NCBI GenBank assembly: GCA_015057705.1
Contig: SVDU01000030.1
Location: 1-53,401, forward strand
Source of the DNA: Paenibacillaceae bacterium
GTDB taxonomy: Bacteria; Bacillota; Clostridia; Lachnospirales; Lachnospiraceae
Direction: 5' to 3'
DNA length: 53,401 bases
This document shows positions 17,009 to 25,814 of this stretch, one piece after another. The notes beneath the pieces are model-generated. The model worked only from the letters and a program-made list of their open reading frames with translations. It was not told the origin of the DNA and made no database searches. How positions within the stretch are numbered: the first letter of the stretch is position 1; every line of letters begins with the position of its first letter. The position numbers and the translations under genes were made by a program.

Positions 17009-18523
17009 TTATTTTCCCAAACTCGTGATTCTTGATCTGATTTCTTCCTCCCGGTCTTTAAATAGAAGACTTTTATTATATTGATAATAGCGTTCACACT
17101 CATACTCTTTTAAAAACTTCACACTGTAAAAACCAGTATTCAGCTCCGTAATAAACAATACCATTTCCTGGCCGGCTGCAAAGGAGGCTTCCAGAAAATC
17201 AAATGCATGCTCAAGGGATTTTCCACTTTCTGCAAAAAGCATATCGTATCGTTCTGCTTCTTCCTGAAACCTCTCTCTGATCTGTTTCCAGTCCTCTTCC
17301 ATGTTGTTTTTTGTAGATTTTTTAATCGTTTCTTCTATATTAATCAGCAGTGCTTCTACATCACGATATAGAAAATCTTCCCGTCTGTTTAAAAGTCCTG
17401 CTTCCCGTTTTTGTTTTACGGATTCACTCCACTGACTTCTTACGTCTTGTAACCGTTCCGCCATGGAAGTGTTTGCATTCCCATCTGTTTCGGGATCAAC
17501 TTTTTTCAACTCTTCCATTAACAGGCCTGTACGGTCTCCCTGGTCAGCCACCTTCTTAAAATGCTGACTCAGCCTGGATAAGAGGAGTCCCATTACATTT
17601 AATTTCTCATCAAAGGGCGCGCGGCTTAATTTGTTGCACAAACTTTCCCGGATTGTGCCAGACAGTATTTCGTCAATCTGATAGTCATCCCGGTATTTAT
17701 AGTACAGCTCCAGATAATTGGCGAAATCCTTGGCTATCTTTGGATACTGAATGTACTCACCCACTACATCACGGTCTGGCTTCTTATCCAGTCGTTCATA
17801 AATCTTTATGAAGCTGGATAAATCCTCCCATCCTCTTGGCGTCGCAAAGAATTTTCCATCGACCGTAGTTTCAATCCGGCAGAAGTTTTCCGTTCTGGCA
17901 TTCAGATAGGAAATAACTGCCGGGTGGACTTCATGCTCATAGGCATAAGCCTTCCATACCTCATAATCCGGCTCCACATGAATCAGCTTTATACGATCTA
18001 AGGTAACCACATCAAAATCACGGACTGATTTGTTATACTCCGGAGGATTTCCGGCAGTTACAATGATCCAGCCTTCTGGTATGCGGTGATTTCCAAAAGT
18101 CTTATATTGAAGGAATTGAAGCATGGTGGGTGCCAGTGTTTCAGAAACGCAGTTAATCTCATCAATAAAGAGAATTCCCTCCGACAACCCTGTGCTTTCT
18201 ATCTTATTATAAACAGAGGCCACAATTTCACTCATGGTATATTCCGTCACACGATACTGTTTTCCTCCAAATTCCTTATCTGTGATAAATGGAAGTCCCA
18301 CCGCACTCTGTCTTGTATGATGGGTGATGGTATAAGCCACCAGTCCGATCTGGCACTCTCTTGCGATCTGCTCCATAATCTGTGTTTTTCCCACTCCGGG
18401 AGGTCCCATTAAGAAAACCGGTCTCTGCCGCATTGCAGGAATTTCGTAGGTGCCGTAGTTATCTTTTAGCAGATAAGCCTCTATGGTATTTTTAATTTCT
18501 TCTTTTGCTCGTTTTATATTCAT
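17009..18523 (-). CDS. MoxR-type AAA+ ATPase
   Basis: 504 residues. Walker A GPPGVGKT (40-47), Walker B ILFIDEIN (about 117-124), and a sensor-1-type Asn in VTAGNPPEYN mark an AAA+ domain of the MoxR/RavA group (about 1-280). A long helical region follows. MoxR proteins act as chaperones that load or activate partners, commonly with a VWA-domain protein. Exactly such a gene lies 18 bases upstream. The client is unknown. Confidence 0.9.
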   Translation of the reverse strand: MNIKRAKEEIKNTIEAYLLKDNYGTYEIPAMRQRPVFLMGPPGVGKTQIMEQIARECQIGLVAYTITHHTRQSAVGLPFITDKEFGGKQYRVTEYTMSEIVASVYNKIESTGLSEGILFIDEINCVSETLAPTMLQFLQYKTFGNHRIPEGWIIVTAGNPPEYNKSVRDFDVVTLDRIKLIHVEPDYEVWKAYAYEHEVHPAVISYLNARTENFCRIETTVDGKFFATPRGWEDLSSFIKIYERLDKKPDRDVVGEYIQYPKIAKDFANYLELYYKYRDDYQIDEILSGTIRESLCNKLSRAPFDEKLNVMGLLLSRLSQHFKKVADQGDRTGLLMEELKKVDPETDGNANTSMAERLQDVRSQWSESVKQKREAGLLNRREDFLYRDVEALLINIEETIKKSTKNNMEEDWKQIRERFQEEAERYDMLFAESGKSLEHAFDFLEASFAAGQEMVLFITELNTGFYSVKFLKEYECERYYQYNKSLLFKDREEEIRSRITSLGK

Positions 18524-18541
18524 TGATTTATTGTTCTCCTG

Positions 18542-19861
18542 TTAATTTACTTCCATATCTTCCCTGGTCAATATTACCTTCATTGCCCAGCCTGGCACTG
18601 ATATGTCCTGATACTGATCTTCCATAAACACAAATGCAGTTTCATAGGGAGGCATTTTTACTGGATAGATTCCTTTTCCATCTGTAAAATACAACAACCC
18701 CCGGAGTTTTTTAAAGGCGCCTTTATTAAGCAGACCATTTACATACTCAAATGCAGGCCGAAAATCAGTTCCGCCAAATCCGGAAAGAGTGAAATGTTTC
18801 ATATAATCTTCCATTTCTTCCCTGCTTTTAATAGTTATATCGGAACGAATCTGTTCATCACACTGTATGATATGAATGTTTATTTTACGAAAATAACTTT
18901 CCGATTCTCCAAGAACCTCATAGGTCTGCTCCAGAAAGCTTCGTACCAGATCGCCTGAGACGGACATGGAAGTATCGATCACGATTACAAAATCTTCGAT
19001 CTTAAAAACTTCTCTCGTCTCAAGAGGTTCAATCAAAGGCATGTTTTTATAGAGCGTCAGGCCATACGTATAAAATATGGAGTCATAGGAATCAGGATCT
19101 ACCTCCGCCTCCTCTTTCAGAACTGCGAATTTTCTTAAAAACCGTTTATAATCATAGCGTTCCCGGTTTTCTATCTTTACCTGCTCTAAAAGCTGTCTGG
19201 AGGAATCATCCTCCTCTTCTCCAAAGGATTCCATCTCCGTTTCCATTTTATCCCTGATATCCTGCCATTTATTCTGACGTTCGATCTTCATACGGGGATC
19301 TTCTTCCTGATCCCACTTATCATGGCTGTCCACATAAAATTCTGCCTGCATTCGGCGAAATGCTTCTTCTGACAGATTCATTTCCTCAAGTAGATGGTAA
19401 ATACCTTCCGCTGTGAATACAGGAAGTTTGCTTTTTATCTGGCCATAAGTTTCACGCCGGTATGGTGACTGGTGCTGAAAAACAGATTTTACATAAAAAC
19501 CATCCAGTATTGATTCAACCACGATATCACATGCCAGATCCCAGTATTGCTTATCCCTGTTTCCCATAGAACCCAGATGCCAGAATAAACAGTGAAAAAG
19601 CATATGAAGATATGCCCGGTTAATTCGTATCCGGCTGCCCCTGAACATGGAAAATAACAGCTCCGGCTGATAATAAATTACATAGCCGTCTGTACTGAGC
19701 CCGGAACCAGAGCGATCAGCTTCAAATCCAAAACTGCTTAACGCAACATCTAAATATCTGAAGTTTAGATAAAGTTCGTTTCTTGCATTACCAAGTATCT
19801 CATGTCCGAGTTCTACCTCATTCAGTTCATCAAGCTGACGCTGTCTCACCGGATCAATCAT
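18542..19861 (-). CDS. VWA-domain, metallopeptidase-like protein (DUF2201 type)
   Basis: 439 residues. The N-terminal domain resembles a putative metallopeptidase fold with HMLFHCLFWH (His86, His90, His95). An acidic linker follows (about 180-225). The C-terminal VWA domain has the MIDAS motif DTSMS (296-300) and a later GGTDFRPAF. It is the first gene of the pair with the MoxR ATPase; such pairs are thought to work as a chaperone-adaptor complex. No signal peptide, so cytosolic. Confidence 0.88.
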   Translation of the reverse strand: MIDPVRQRQLDELNEVELGHEILGNARNELYLNFRYLDVALSSFGFEADRSGSGLSTDGYVIYYQPELLFSMFRGSRIRINRAYLHMLFHCLFWHLGSMGNRDKQYWDLACDIVVESILDGFYVKSVFQHQSPYRRETYGQIKSKLPVFTAEGIYHLLEEMNLSEEAFRRMQAEFYVDSHDKWDQEEDPRMKIERQNKWQDIRDKMETEMESFGEEEDDSSRQLLEQVKIENRERYDYKRFLRKFAVLKEEAEVDPDSYDSIFYTYGLTLYKNMPLIEPLETREVFKIEDFVIVIDTSMSVSGDLVRSFLEQTYEVLGESESYFRKINIHIIQCDEQIRSDITIKSREEMEDYMKHFTLSGFGGTDFRPAFEYVNGLLNKGAFKKLRGLLYFTDGKGIYPVKMPPYETAFVFMEDQYQDISVPGWAMKVILTREDMEVN

Positions 19862-20138
19862 TCTATTTACCTTCTTTCTATACTTTCCTAAATACGGTAA
19901 AACCTAAATATTATATACAACGCTAAATGAATCATTCTGTCAGCGATTTTATATAAATTCATTTTAACAAAATTAATACTCTTTTTCTATTGTTTTGGTC
20001 TTACTTTTATTCAAAGTAAAAAAAGAAAATAATAATAAAGGAATTGTATTTTCATGATAGTGCATTAAAGTAAACTAACAGTTCATGATTCTACACCCAT
20101 TTACAATTTATGTCAATACCCATGAACAGGCATTTAAT
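19862..20138. other. AT-rich intergenic region, no gene seen
   Basis: Between the VWA gene start and the terminator of the LRR-like gene. It probably holds the promoter of the VWA-MoxR pair. No reading frame or RNA structure is convincing. Confidence 0.4.
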
Positions 20139-20180
20139 AAAAGGTGTATAAAACGAGCAATCTCCCATTTCATACACCTT
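20139..20180 (-). terminator. Terminator of the LRR-like gene
   Basis: AAGGTGTAT pairs with ATACACCTT across 24 bases; on the minus strand it runs into TTTTATT. Confidence 0.75.
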
Positions 20181-20204
20181 ACTATATTAATGATAATATT
20201 TATA

Positions 20205-21176
20205 CTAAAGAGAAAATGTACGTTTTTTTACTGGGAAACGCAAATGCCTTAAATCCATTAGAGAACTTAACAGCTCCGTATTATTATTTTCCGCTGCCAG
20301 ATCGATCATTCGGTCAAAATCTGTCTGTTCATTGCAATACTCCGCTGCCAGCCAGAGAAATAATTCACTTTCCTTTTGTACTGCTTCTGCGGCAGCCTTT
20401 AGATGCTCCCTTAAATAATTCTCATACGTCTTCCGGTCTCTGGGAAGAAGATTAAGAGGCGTATACAGTCTAAAAAGAGCAAGAGCTGCAGTCAGGCGAT
20501 CCGATTCCTGTACACGGATATGGGGAAATAATGCATCATATTTATGAAACTGAAATTCGGACTGGTCAAAGCAATACCGGTATAAATGCCCGCATCCATG
20601 CATCTCCCGGAATATAATCCGGGCTGGCGTGTGTTCCACCGACTCTTCGTACATTTCAGGGAATATCAGCCTTGCTGTCATATCCTTTGTATGATAATTT
20701 ACATATAGTTCCTGCCTAAGCTCCGATACAATGCCCTGCATACAGGAGCGGCTCCCATCTGTAATATGAAGGTCCAGATTTCTGATCCCAAGGCATCCGG
20801 TAAATAAACCGGAGCCCAGATCCACTATGGAGCTGTAACACTCCAAATGGCGAAATTTAAAACAATTATAAAAAGCATAGTTTCCAATTTTTCTAATGGA
20901 AGGAGGTAGATACAGATCCTCTAAAAGATCTCCTGTCATTTCTGGCGGAAGTTCCTTTTCTTCATAGGAAGTGGGAATTCCCTCTTCATCGCACATTTGA
21001 ATGTCATTTCCTATATGAGAAAGCATCTCATTCCTTCCCTCGCTATTGGAGAATGCATACTCTGCCAACTCCGTCACTGGAAGATTCCCAATCTTTTCCG
21101 GAACACGCACCACACCCCCGTATCCTCTGCATGTCAAAATCCGTACATAGTCATTTACCGTTTGATATAAAAACAT
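20205..21176 (-). CDS. Leucine-rich-repeat-like hypothetical protein
   Basis: 323 residues without a signal peptide. The N-terminal 130 residues have the spacing of BspA-type repeats: VVRVPEKIGNLPVTELAEYAFSNS and LYLPPSIRKIGNYAFYNCFKFRHLEC. The rest is helical, with AALALFRLYTPLNL and WLAAEYCNEQTDFDRMIDLAAE, ending in ankyrin-like phrasing. BspA-like proteins usually bind other proteins; here the target is unknown. It is a single-gene unit with its own terminator. Confidence 0.65.
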   Translation of the reverse strand: MFLYQTVNDYVRILTCRGYGGVVRVPEKIGNLPVTELAEYAFSNSEGRNEMLSHIGNDIQMCDEEGIPTSYEEKELPPEMTGDLLEDLYLPPSIRKIGNYAFYNCFKFRHLECYSSIVDLGSGLFTGCLGIRNLDLHITDGSRSCMQGIVSELRQELYVNYHTKDMTARLIFPEMYEESVEHTPARIIFREMHGCGHLYRYCFDQSEFQFHKYDALFPHIRVQESDRLTAALALFRLYTPLNLLPRDRKTYENYLREHLKAAAEAVQKESELFLWLAAEYCNEQTDFDRMIDLAAENNNTELLSSLMDLRHLRFPVKKRTFSL

Positions 21177-21321
21177 TTCAGTACCTCTCCAATAGATTGT
21201 TTAACAAATCAATATAACAGAAAAAGGAAAAAAAATCAACAGGTTCATCAAACTTAAATTTCATTAATCAAAAGGAGAACCTTCAGGAACGATATTTTTC
21301 TCCTGTAGATTCTCCTTAAAT

Positions 21322-22134
21322 TTATTCCTGATTCAACGTTAAGTTCATGCTCCCCATGCGGTAACCGTCTAAATCCAGTGTCACATAGGAAAAACCAATC
21401 CGATGAAACTCCGCCGTTATCACACTTTTTTTAGGCTCTGTAATAAGCTGGGCAATCTGATCCGGGAGCACTTCAATCCTGGCTATTGTACCATGAATTC
21501 GAACTCTCACCTGGGAAAACCCTAAGTCCAGTAAAAGCTGTTCCGCCTTGTCAACCATAGAGAGCTTTTCTTTGGAAATAGTTTCGCCATACACAAACCG
21601 GCTGGACAGGCAGGCAAAAGACTGCTTGTTCCATGTATTTAATCCCACTTCCCTGGATAACTCCCTTATTTCCTCCTTATTCAGTCCCGCATAGCGAAGG
21701 GGACTGTGGACCCCAAGCTCTGCAACAGCTATGAGCCCCGGGCGGTAATCTCCGTTATCATCCAGATTAGAGCCTTCCGCTATCTGCTTTATCCCATGCT
21801 CTGCCGCAATTTCTGCCACTTTTTCAAACAACTCATGCTTGCATAAATAACATCTGTTTTTGGGATTGCTGCTAAAACCTTCTATATCAAGTTCTTCACT
21901 GTCAACAATAAAATGCCGGATTCCTTCTTTCTCACAAAACTGAATTGCCTCATTCAGTTCCCGTTCCGGAAAGGAACAGGATTTTGCTGTCACCGCAATC
22001 ACCCGGTCTCCAAGAACTTCATGTGCTGTTTTTAATAAAAATGTTGAATCCACCCCTGAAGAAAAAGCAACTGCCAGACTTTCCAATTCTGAAATATAAG
22101 TCCTCAATTTCTGGTCTTTCTCTTGTATATTCAT
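21322..22134 (-). CDS. larE: LarE-like ATP-dependent sacrificial sulfur transferase
   Basis: About 270 residues from the ATG at 22134, chosen because AAAGGAGAC precedes it. The PP-loop ATPase motif SSGVDSTFLL lies at about 25-34, with the NRCYLCKHELF and GSNLDDNGDYRPG segments typical of LarE. A Cys stands in SFACLSSRF where the sulfur-donating Cys of LarE is found. LarE completes the nickel-pincer cofactor of lactate racemase and related enzymes. LarB, LarC and LarA genes are not nearby, so this copy is an orphan. Some LarE-like proteins may serve other thiolation reactions. Confidence 0.88.
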   Translation of the reverse strand: MNIQEKDQKLRTYISELESLAVAFSSGVDSTFLLKTAHEVLGDRVIAVTAKSCSFPERELNEAIQFCEKEGIRHFIVDSEELDIEGFSSNPKNRCYLCKHELFEKVAEIAAEHGIKQIAEGSNLDDNGDYRPGLIAVAELGVHSPLRYAGLNKEEIRELSREVGLNTWNKQSFACLSSRFVYGETISKEKLSMVDKAEQLLLDLGFSQVRVRIHGTIARIEVLPDQIAQLITEPKKSVITAEFHRIGFSYVTLDLDGYRMGSMNLTLNQE

Positions 22135-22213
22135 ATAGTCTCCTTTTACCACACTTTATTAATATGTTAATAGGAATTATAGCAATCGAGAGGAGAAGTG
22201 TCAATTCCTCATT

Positions 22214-22267
22214 TTCACAAACTCTTCACAGAAGCATCATGATCTGGTCACATTTTTCCGGTATATT
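22214..22267 (+). promoter_or_regulatory. Pho-box-like promoter of sRNA copy 1
   Basis: TTCACA at 22214 and 22225 and GTCACA at 22247 are spaced 11 and 22 bases apart, with a weaker unit at 22236. A TATATT -10 is at 22262. Hexamers repeated every 11 bases are the layout of PhoP/PhoB boxes. The same spacing recurs at 24918. Regulator identity is inferred. Confidence 0.55.
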
Positions 22268-22274
22268 AATAATT

Positions 22275-22361
22275 ACAAAGAGGCTAATAACCCTTTCATA
22301 TAAATACTTTTTCATACTTCAGCCGGTAGGATCCCGCCAATCTTACCGGCTCCTCCCTTTT
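22275..22361 (+). ncRNA. Putative small RNA, copy 1 of a paralogous pair
   Basis: The predicted transcript of about 87 nt starts a few bases after the -10. It has a 5' mini-hairpin (AAAGAGG with CCCTTT), a U-rich single strand, then a 12-bp terminator stem (AGCCGGTAGGAT / ATCTTACCGGCT) with C-rich loop, and ends CTCCTCCCTTTTT. Copy 2 at 24979 keeps the structure while changing bases, including a U-A to C-G exchange in the stem. The C-rich loop and CCUCC tail resemble sRNAs that pair with ribosome binding sites. There is no open frame inside. Confidence 0.6.
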
Positions 22362-22472
22362 TCGGGACTTATTGAACCTGCCAGTGTTAACAGAGGCAGC
22401 TCGACACATCTGATTGTAATCTGTACCTATTTCCTATATAATAAATAAAAACAGTTACAATAGGGGGATCAT

Positions 22473-23164
22473 ATGAAAAAAGTAAAAATTCTATTATTAT
22501 CAGCATGTCTGTCATCTCTTTTCACCATACAATCTTTTGCCGGTTGGATACAACAGGATAATGGTCAGTGGAAATACGATCAGAACGGGACACCAGTAGT
22601 CAGCCAGTGGATTGAGGATCAGGGTAACTGGTATTATTTTGATGAAAATGGTGTGATGTTAACAAATACCACACAAAACATTAATGGTGTAAATTATACC
22701 TTTGACGATTCCGGAAAATGGCTTGAATCAAATGCCGACAATAAGAAGACTTCCAATACAATAAAAATACAGAATTTGGGTACTCTCTTGAGATTCCAAC
22801 GGATGTGACCACAACTGCTTTTGATGGTAATTCTCAAACATTCGATATATCCAATGACAACATGTTAATTACATTTGATAATGAAACATCTCCTGAATAT
22901 CTTGATCCACAAATATATGCCAATGCATATGAAGTGGGTTTTGTCAGTGCATTGACGGATAAGGTGACTTTTATTGATCGAACCAACACTCAGCTGGGGG
23001 AATTTGCAGCAATAAAATCCAGATATATCTACAGTAATGTTATTAATTTAGATTTTTATGCTTGTATCCGAGGAAATAAAATAATATTTGTCTTCTCATT
23101 ATATACACCGGATACTCAGGGTAAAGCCCAAGAGATATTAAATACATTAAAATTACTAAAATAG
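22473..23164 (+). pseudogene. Choline-binding-repeat surface protein, frameshifted
   Basis: A signal peptide (1 to about 22) is followed by two cell-wall-binding repeats (GWIQQDNGQWKYDQNGTPV, WIEDQGNWYYFDENGVM). The frame then stops at 22808. A second frame takes over without a proper start: read from about 22772 it gives EFGYSLEIPTDVTTTAF and runs to 23164. The join needs a -1 shift near 22755-22772, by a poly-A stretch (ATAAAAATAC). The intact protein would be about 230 residues: an export signal, wall-binding repeats and a small unrecognised C-terminal domain. It is either a recent one-base loss or a sequencing error. Confidence 0.8.
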
Positions 23165-23192
23165 AAAATACGAAAAGAAAGAAGTGAATATT

Positions 23193-23801
23193 ATGTATTT
23201 TTGTGCTTCCTGTAAAGTTCATTCCTGCAGTTCAGGTGATTTTTCAAATGCACCCAAAGGCTGCCCAAGTCTCTCAAATGATATGGAGAATCTGTCATTT
23301 TTATATCAGGATGAGGAAAATTTAAAAATCTCCAGGGCTTCTGCGATTGTGGTAAGTGACAGATATGGTAGTAAAACCAGATTGGAAGAAACCATGGACT
23401 TTGCCAGAGAATGTGAATACAAAAATCTGGGGCTGGCATTTTGTATCGGGCTTACAGATGAAGCAGAAGTATTGCGAAAAGTACTTGTAAGCAATGGTTT
23501 TCAGGTGGAATCCATATTATGTAAAACCGGTCATCTCTCCAGGGAGCTAATTGGAATTCATGATAATCCGGTGGCTATGTGTAATCCAATCGCGCAGGCC
23601 CATTTTCTCAATGAAGCAAAAACGGATTTGAACATCGTACTTGGTCTTTGTGTCGGACACGATTCTCTTTTTATAAAGTATTCCGAGGCTCCTGTCACCG
23701 TATTTGCAGTCAAAGACCGTGTATTGTGCCACAATCCTTTGGGCGCAATTTATCAGGCCAATGCGTATTATCACGATAAGCTTTTTCCTTCCAAGGACTA
23801 A
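23193..23801 (+). CDS. DUF1847 putative metal-binding protein
   Basis: About 202 residues. The Cys-rich start (MYFCASCKVHSC, then GCPS) is typical of DUF1847, and further Cys residues follow at FCIGLTDEAEV, CKTG, MCNPIAQA, LCVGHDSLF and VLCHNPLGAIY. The family is described as a putative metal-binding domain of anaerobes, of unknown function. The start ATG at 23193 is preferred over a GTG at 23184. It lies 28 bases past the broken surface-protein gene. Confidence 0.88.
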   Translation: MYFCASCKVHSCSSGDFSNAPKGCPSLSNDMENLSFLYQDEENLKISRASAIVVSDRYGSKTRLEETMDFARECEYKNLGLAFCIGLTDEAEVLRKVLVSNGFQVESILCKTGHLSRELIGIHDNPVAMCNPIAQAHFLNEAKTDLNIVLGLCVGHDSLFIKYSEAPVTVFAVKDRVLCHNPLGAIYQANAYYHDKLFPSKD

Positions 23802-23832
23802 GCTTGCCAATTGAAATCAAATGTTTAATAAT

Positions 23833-23883
23833 AAACAGGAAGGCTGCCAACGATCATTACGGTGGTTAGCATCCTTCCTGTTT
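23833..23883. terminator. Bidirectional terminator between convergent genes
   Basis: AAACAGGAAGG pairs with CCTTCCTGTTT, with an additional inner GCTGCCAACGAT/ACGGTGGTTAGC helix. It serves DUF1847 (plus) and the VOC gene (minus). Confidence 0.9.
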
Positions 23884-23887
23884 GTAT

Positions 23888-24277
23888 TTATTGATTAAAT
23901 GAGCCAATTTCTATTAAATTACCTTCCGGATCTGCAATATAGCAGGTACGCTGTCCCCAGGTCTCCGTGGCCGGTTCCATAACCGGAGTTGCTCCCTTTG
24001 AAACAACCTCCCGGAATGCTAAATCTACGGCATCATAATTTTTCACGCTTAACGCTATTTCATAATGCCCATTGATCGCCTTAGCATAATGAAATCCCCT
24101 GTTTGTCATCTTCTCAAAATCACTTCTCCGATACAGCAAAAACAAGGTACCGTCTTTCTCCAGGTAGACATTGGTTGTATTTTCGTCTTCCTTTATATCA
24201 AATCCCAGTACATCACGATAAAACCGTACCATTACTGACATATCCTCTACAAAAATACCAAATCCATCTAATTTCAT
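23888..24277 (-). CDS. VOC (glyoxalase/bleomycin-resistance) superfamily protein
   Basis: 129 residues, one VOC domain made of two beta-alpha-beta-beta-beta modules. FGIFVEDMSVMVRFYRDVLGFDI starts the first, and the C-terminus RTCYIADPEGNLIEIGSF carries the usual metal-ligand Glu region. Such proteins act as dimers in dioxygenases, epimerases or drug-binding proteins. The actual substrate is unknown. A single gene with its own terminator. Confidence 0.88.
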   Translation of the reverse strand: MKLDGFGIFVEDMSVMVRFYRDVLGFDIKEDENTTNVYLEKDGTLFLLYRRSDFEKMTNRGFHYAKAINGHYEIALSVKNYDAVDLAFREVVSKGATPVMEPATETWGQRTCYIADPEGNLIEIGSFNQ

Positions 24278-24355
24278 TTCTTAGTCATACCTCCTGTTTT
24301 TTACAATCATACTACATATAACAGGACAACAGTCTGTCACCTATTAATTATGTCA

Positions 24356-24892
24356 TCAGATAGATTTAATATCCGAGGATATGATACCATAGTAATTAAC
24401 ATCACGGTAATTTTCATTGTGCCTGTTAAAGTGCCTTAAAATACCTTCACATTTAAAACCACATTTTTCCATGACTCTGCATGATGCTTTGTTATCTGAA
24501 AGCACTAATGCTTCTACTCGCTCAAATTTCAAATCATTAATCGCATGGATTACCAGCTTTGCGGCAATCTCAGTTGCAAATCCCTGATTCCAGAATTCAG
24601 GCAGAAGATTATAACCAATCTCACATCGATTCGCATTTTTGTTTATTGAGATAATTCCTGCTTCTCCAATATACTGGTTATTATCTCTTTGATATATAGG
24701 CTTAAATCCCCCGTTGTTCTGTTCCCTGGAAACGATTTGCTCATTTAGTAAATGTTCTGCTTCCCCCATACTCTGCACAGGAACAAAAGTTGAATAAGTC
24801 CAGACAGAAGGGCATGATTTCAGCTTGTAATAATCATTAATGCAACTCTTATCATATTCTTTTAAACACAGACGTTCCGTTAAAATCTCCAT
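24356..24892 (-). CDS. GNAT-family N-acetyltransferase (RimJ/RimL type)
   Basis: About 178 residues from the ATG at 24892; a GTG at 24901 also fits a GGGGAGG site. The start MEILTERLCLKEYD, the IGYNLLPEFWNQGFATEIAAKLV acetyl-CoA loop (Q/G-x-x-G/A type) and VEALVLSDNKASCRVMEKCGFKCEG are the hallmark of RimJ/RimL-type acetyltransferases, which acetylate ribosomal or other N-termini or small molecules. The acceptor is unknown. The 5' end faces the sRNA copy 2 promoter, only about 20 bases away. Confidence 0.9.
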   Translation of the reverse strand: MEILTERLCLKEYDKSCINDYYKLKSCPSVWTYSTFVPVQSMGEAEHLLNEQIVSREQNNGGFKPIYQRDNNQYIGEAGIISINKNANRCEIGYNLLPEFWNQGFATEIAAKLVIHAINDLKFERVEALVLSDNKASCRVMEKCGFKCEGILRHFNRHNENYRDVNYYGIISSDIKSI

Positions 24893-24917
24893 TGCTCTCA
24901 CAAATCCTCCCCTGTAT

Positions 24918-24971
24918 TTCACAAACTCTTCACAGTTACAACAAACTCCTATCACAATTTCCCAGTATAGT
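24918..24971 (+). promoter_or_regulatory. Pho-box-like promoter of sRNA copy 2
   Basis: TTCACA at 24918 and 24929 and ATCACA at 24951, the same 11- and 22-base phasing as copy 1, with TATAGT at 24966. The distance from second repeat to -10 is 37 bases in both copies. The first block of 18 bases is identical in the two copies. Confidence 0.55.
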
Positions 24972-24978
24972 AGTAAAT

Positions 24979-25065
24979 GTAAAGAGGCCAGTAACCTTTT
25001 AGAATATACTTTTTTTCATACTTTAGCCGGCAGGATCCCCCCTCTTGCCGGCTCCTTCCTTTTCT
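24979..25065 (+). ncRNA. Putative small RNA, copy 2 of a paralogous pair
   Basis: Same architecture as copy 1: AAAGAGG/CCTTTT mini-hairpin, U-rich middle, 11-bp stem AGCCGGCAGGA / TCTTGCCGGCT with loop TCCCCCC, tail CTCCTTCCTTTTC. The U-run is imperfect. Sequence identity to copy 1 over the whole block is high, by eye about three quarters, with base changes that preserve pairing. Confidence 0.58.
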
Positions 25066-25474
25066 AAAATGCCCTATCCGTTATGTATTGGTGCCACAGT
25101 CCGCATAAATTTAAGGCACCCCGAAATCCCATAAATAGAAGTTCATAAGGGTTTATACTCTGAGACAGGAAGCTGCGTCTGGCTTCAATGGAAAACACTC
25201 CGGAATTATCCCTAAGCGCAACGCCATCGGACATATGAATCCCACTCTGAGCAAATGTAAATCCATTTTCGTCCGTGGCAAATGTGCTTATTCCTCTGGC
25301 TAATTCATCTTCTCCGCTAATCCATATGTTTGCCCGATCTTTATGAAGTCTGGTATAAACTGCCGTTAATTTATTAGTAATAAAATTTACAGTATACAAG
25401 GTTGCAAGGGGACTGGCTGCATGTCCGCTTCCATCAATCTGGTATATACAGCAATTGGCTTTACCCCAGAAGAA
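25064..25474 (-). pseudogene. Unrecognised open frame, probably a gene fragment
   Basis: An open frame of about 136 codons whose only ATG is at 25399, with conserved-looking sequence upstream of it (NCCIYQIDGSGHAASPLATL), so the 5' end is probably lost. The sequence (ISGEDELARGISTF, SIEARRSFLSQSINPYELLFMGFRGALNLCGLW) is not one I recognise. It overlaps the 3' end of the broken lipoprotein gene in another frame. The 3' end abuts sRNA copy 2. Confidence 0.4.
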
Positions 25475-25730
25475 TCAAGGTTTCCCATAAAGGAAGATAA
25501 TTGGTCACCACAGCTTGTGGTTCTTTATCAATAACAATGGTTCTTCCTGCTGCATCTGTGTATTCATATGGATAGGTTATCCCGGATTCAGTAACTGATT
25601 CCACAGCTGATTCAGTCATATCTGTCGATTCCTTTACATCTGCAGTTGTCTTTTCCCTGTTGCTTTGACAACCTGATAGCAATGACACTGATAATACTGC
25701 AACGGCTACAATGGATAAGATTTTTTTCAT
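25461..25730 (-). pseudogene. Siderophore ABC substrate-binding lipoprotein, truncated
   Basis: A signal peptide with lipobox LLSGC (Cys21), a Ser/Thr/Glu linker, then YPYEYTDAAGRTIVIDKEPQAVVTNYLPLWETLILLG, the start of a FepB/FhuD-type iron-complex binding domain. It then hits a stop. A one-base shift at about 25464 restores GVKPIA, the expected next motif, but homology ends a few codons later. Normal members are about 300 residues or more; about 90 remain. It is a frameshifted and 3'-deleted relic. Confidence 0.75.
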
Positions 25731-25814
25731 AAGATCTCCTTTTTACTTTATCTTTCCTTTATAAAGTAGAATATAGCATAAGAAAATAGGAAAATGAATG
25801 GACTTTTTCCAAAA

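Noticed and set aside
25400-25440. Near-identical AVYTRL coding bases at two places as a duplication
   Set aside because: The two copies are short, in different frames and only about 19 bases long; chance is likely.
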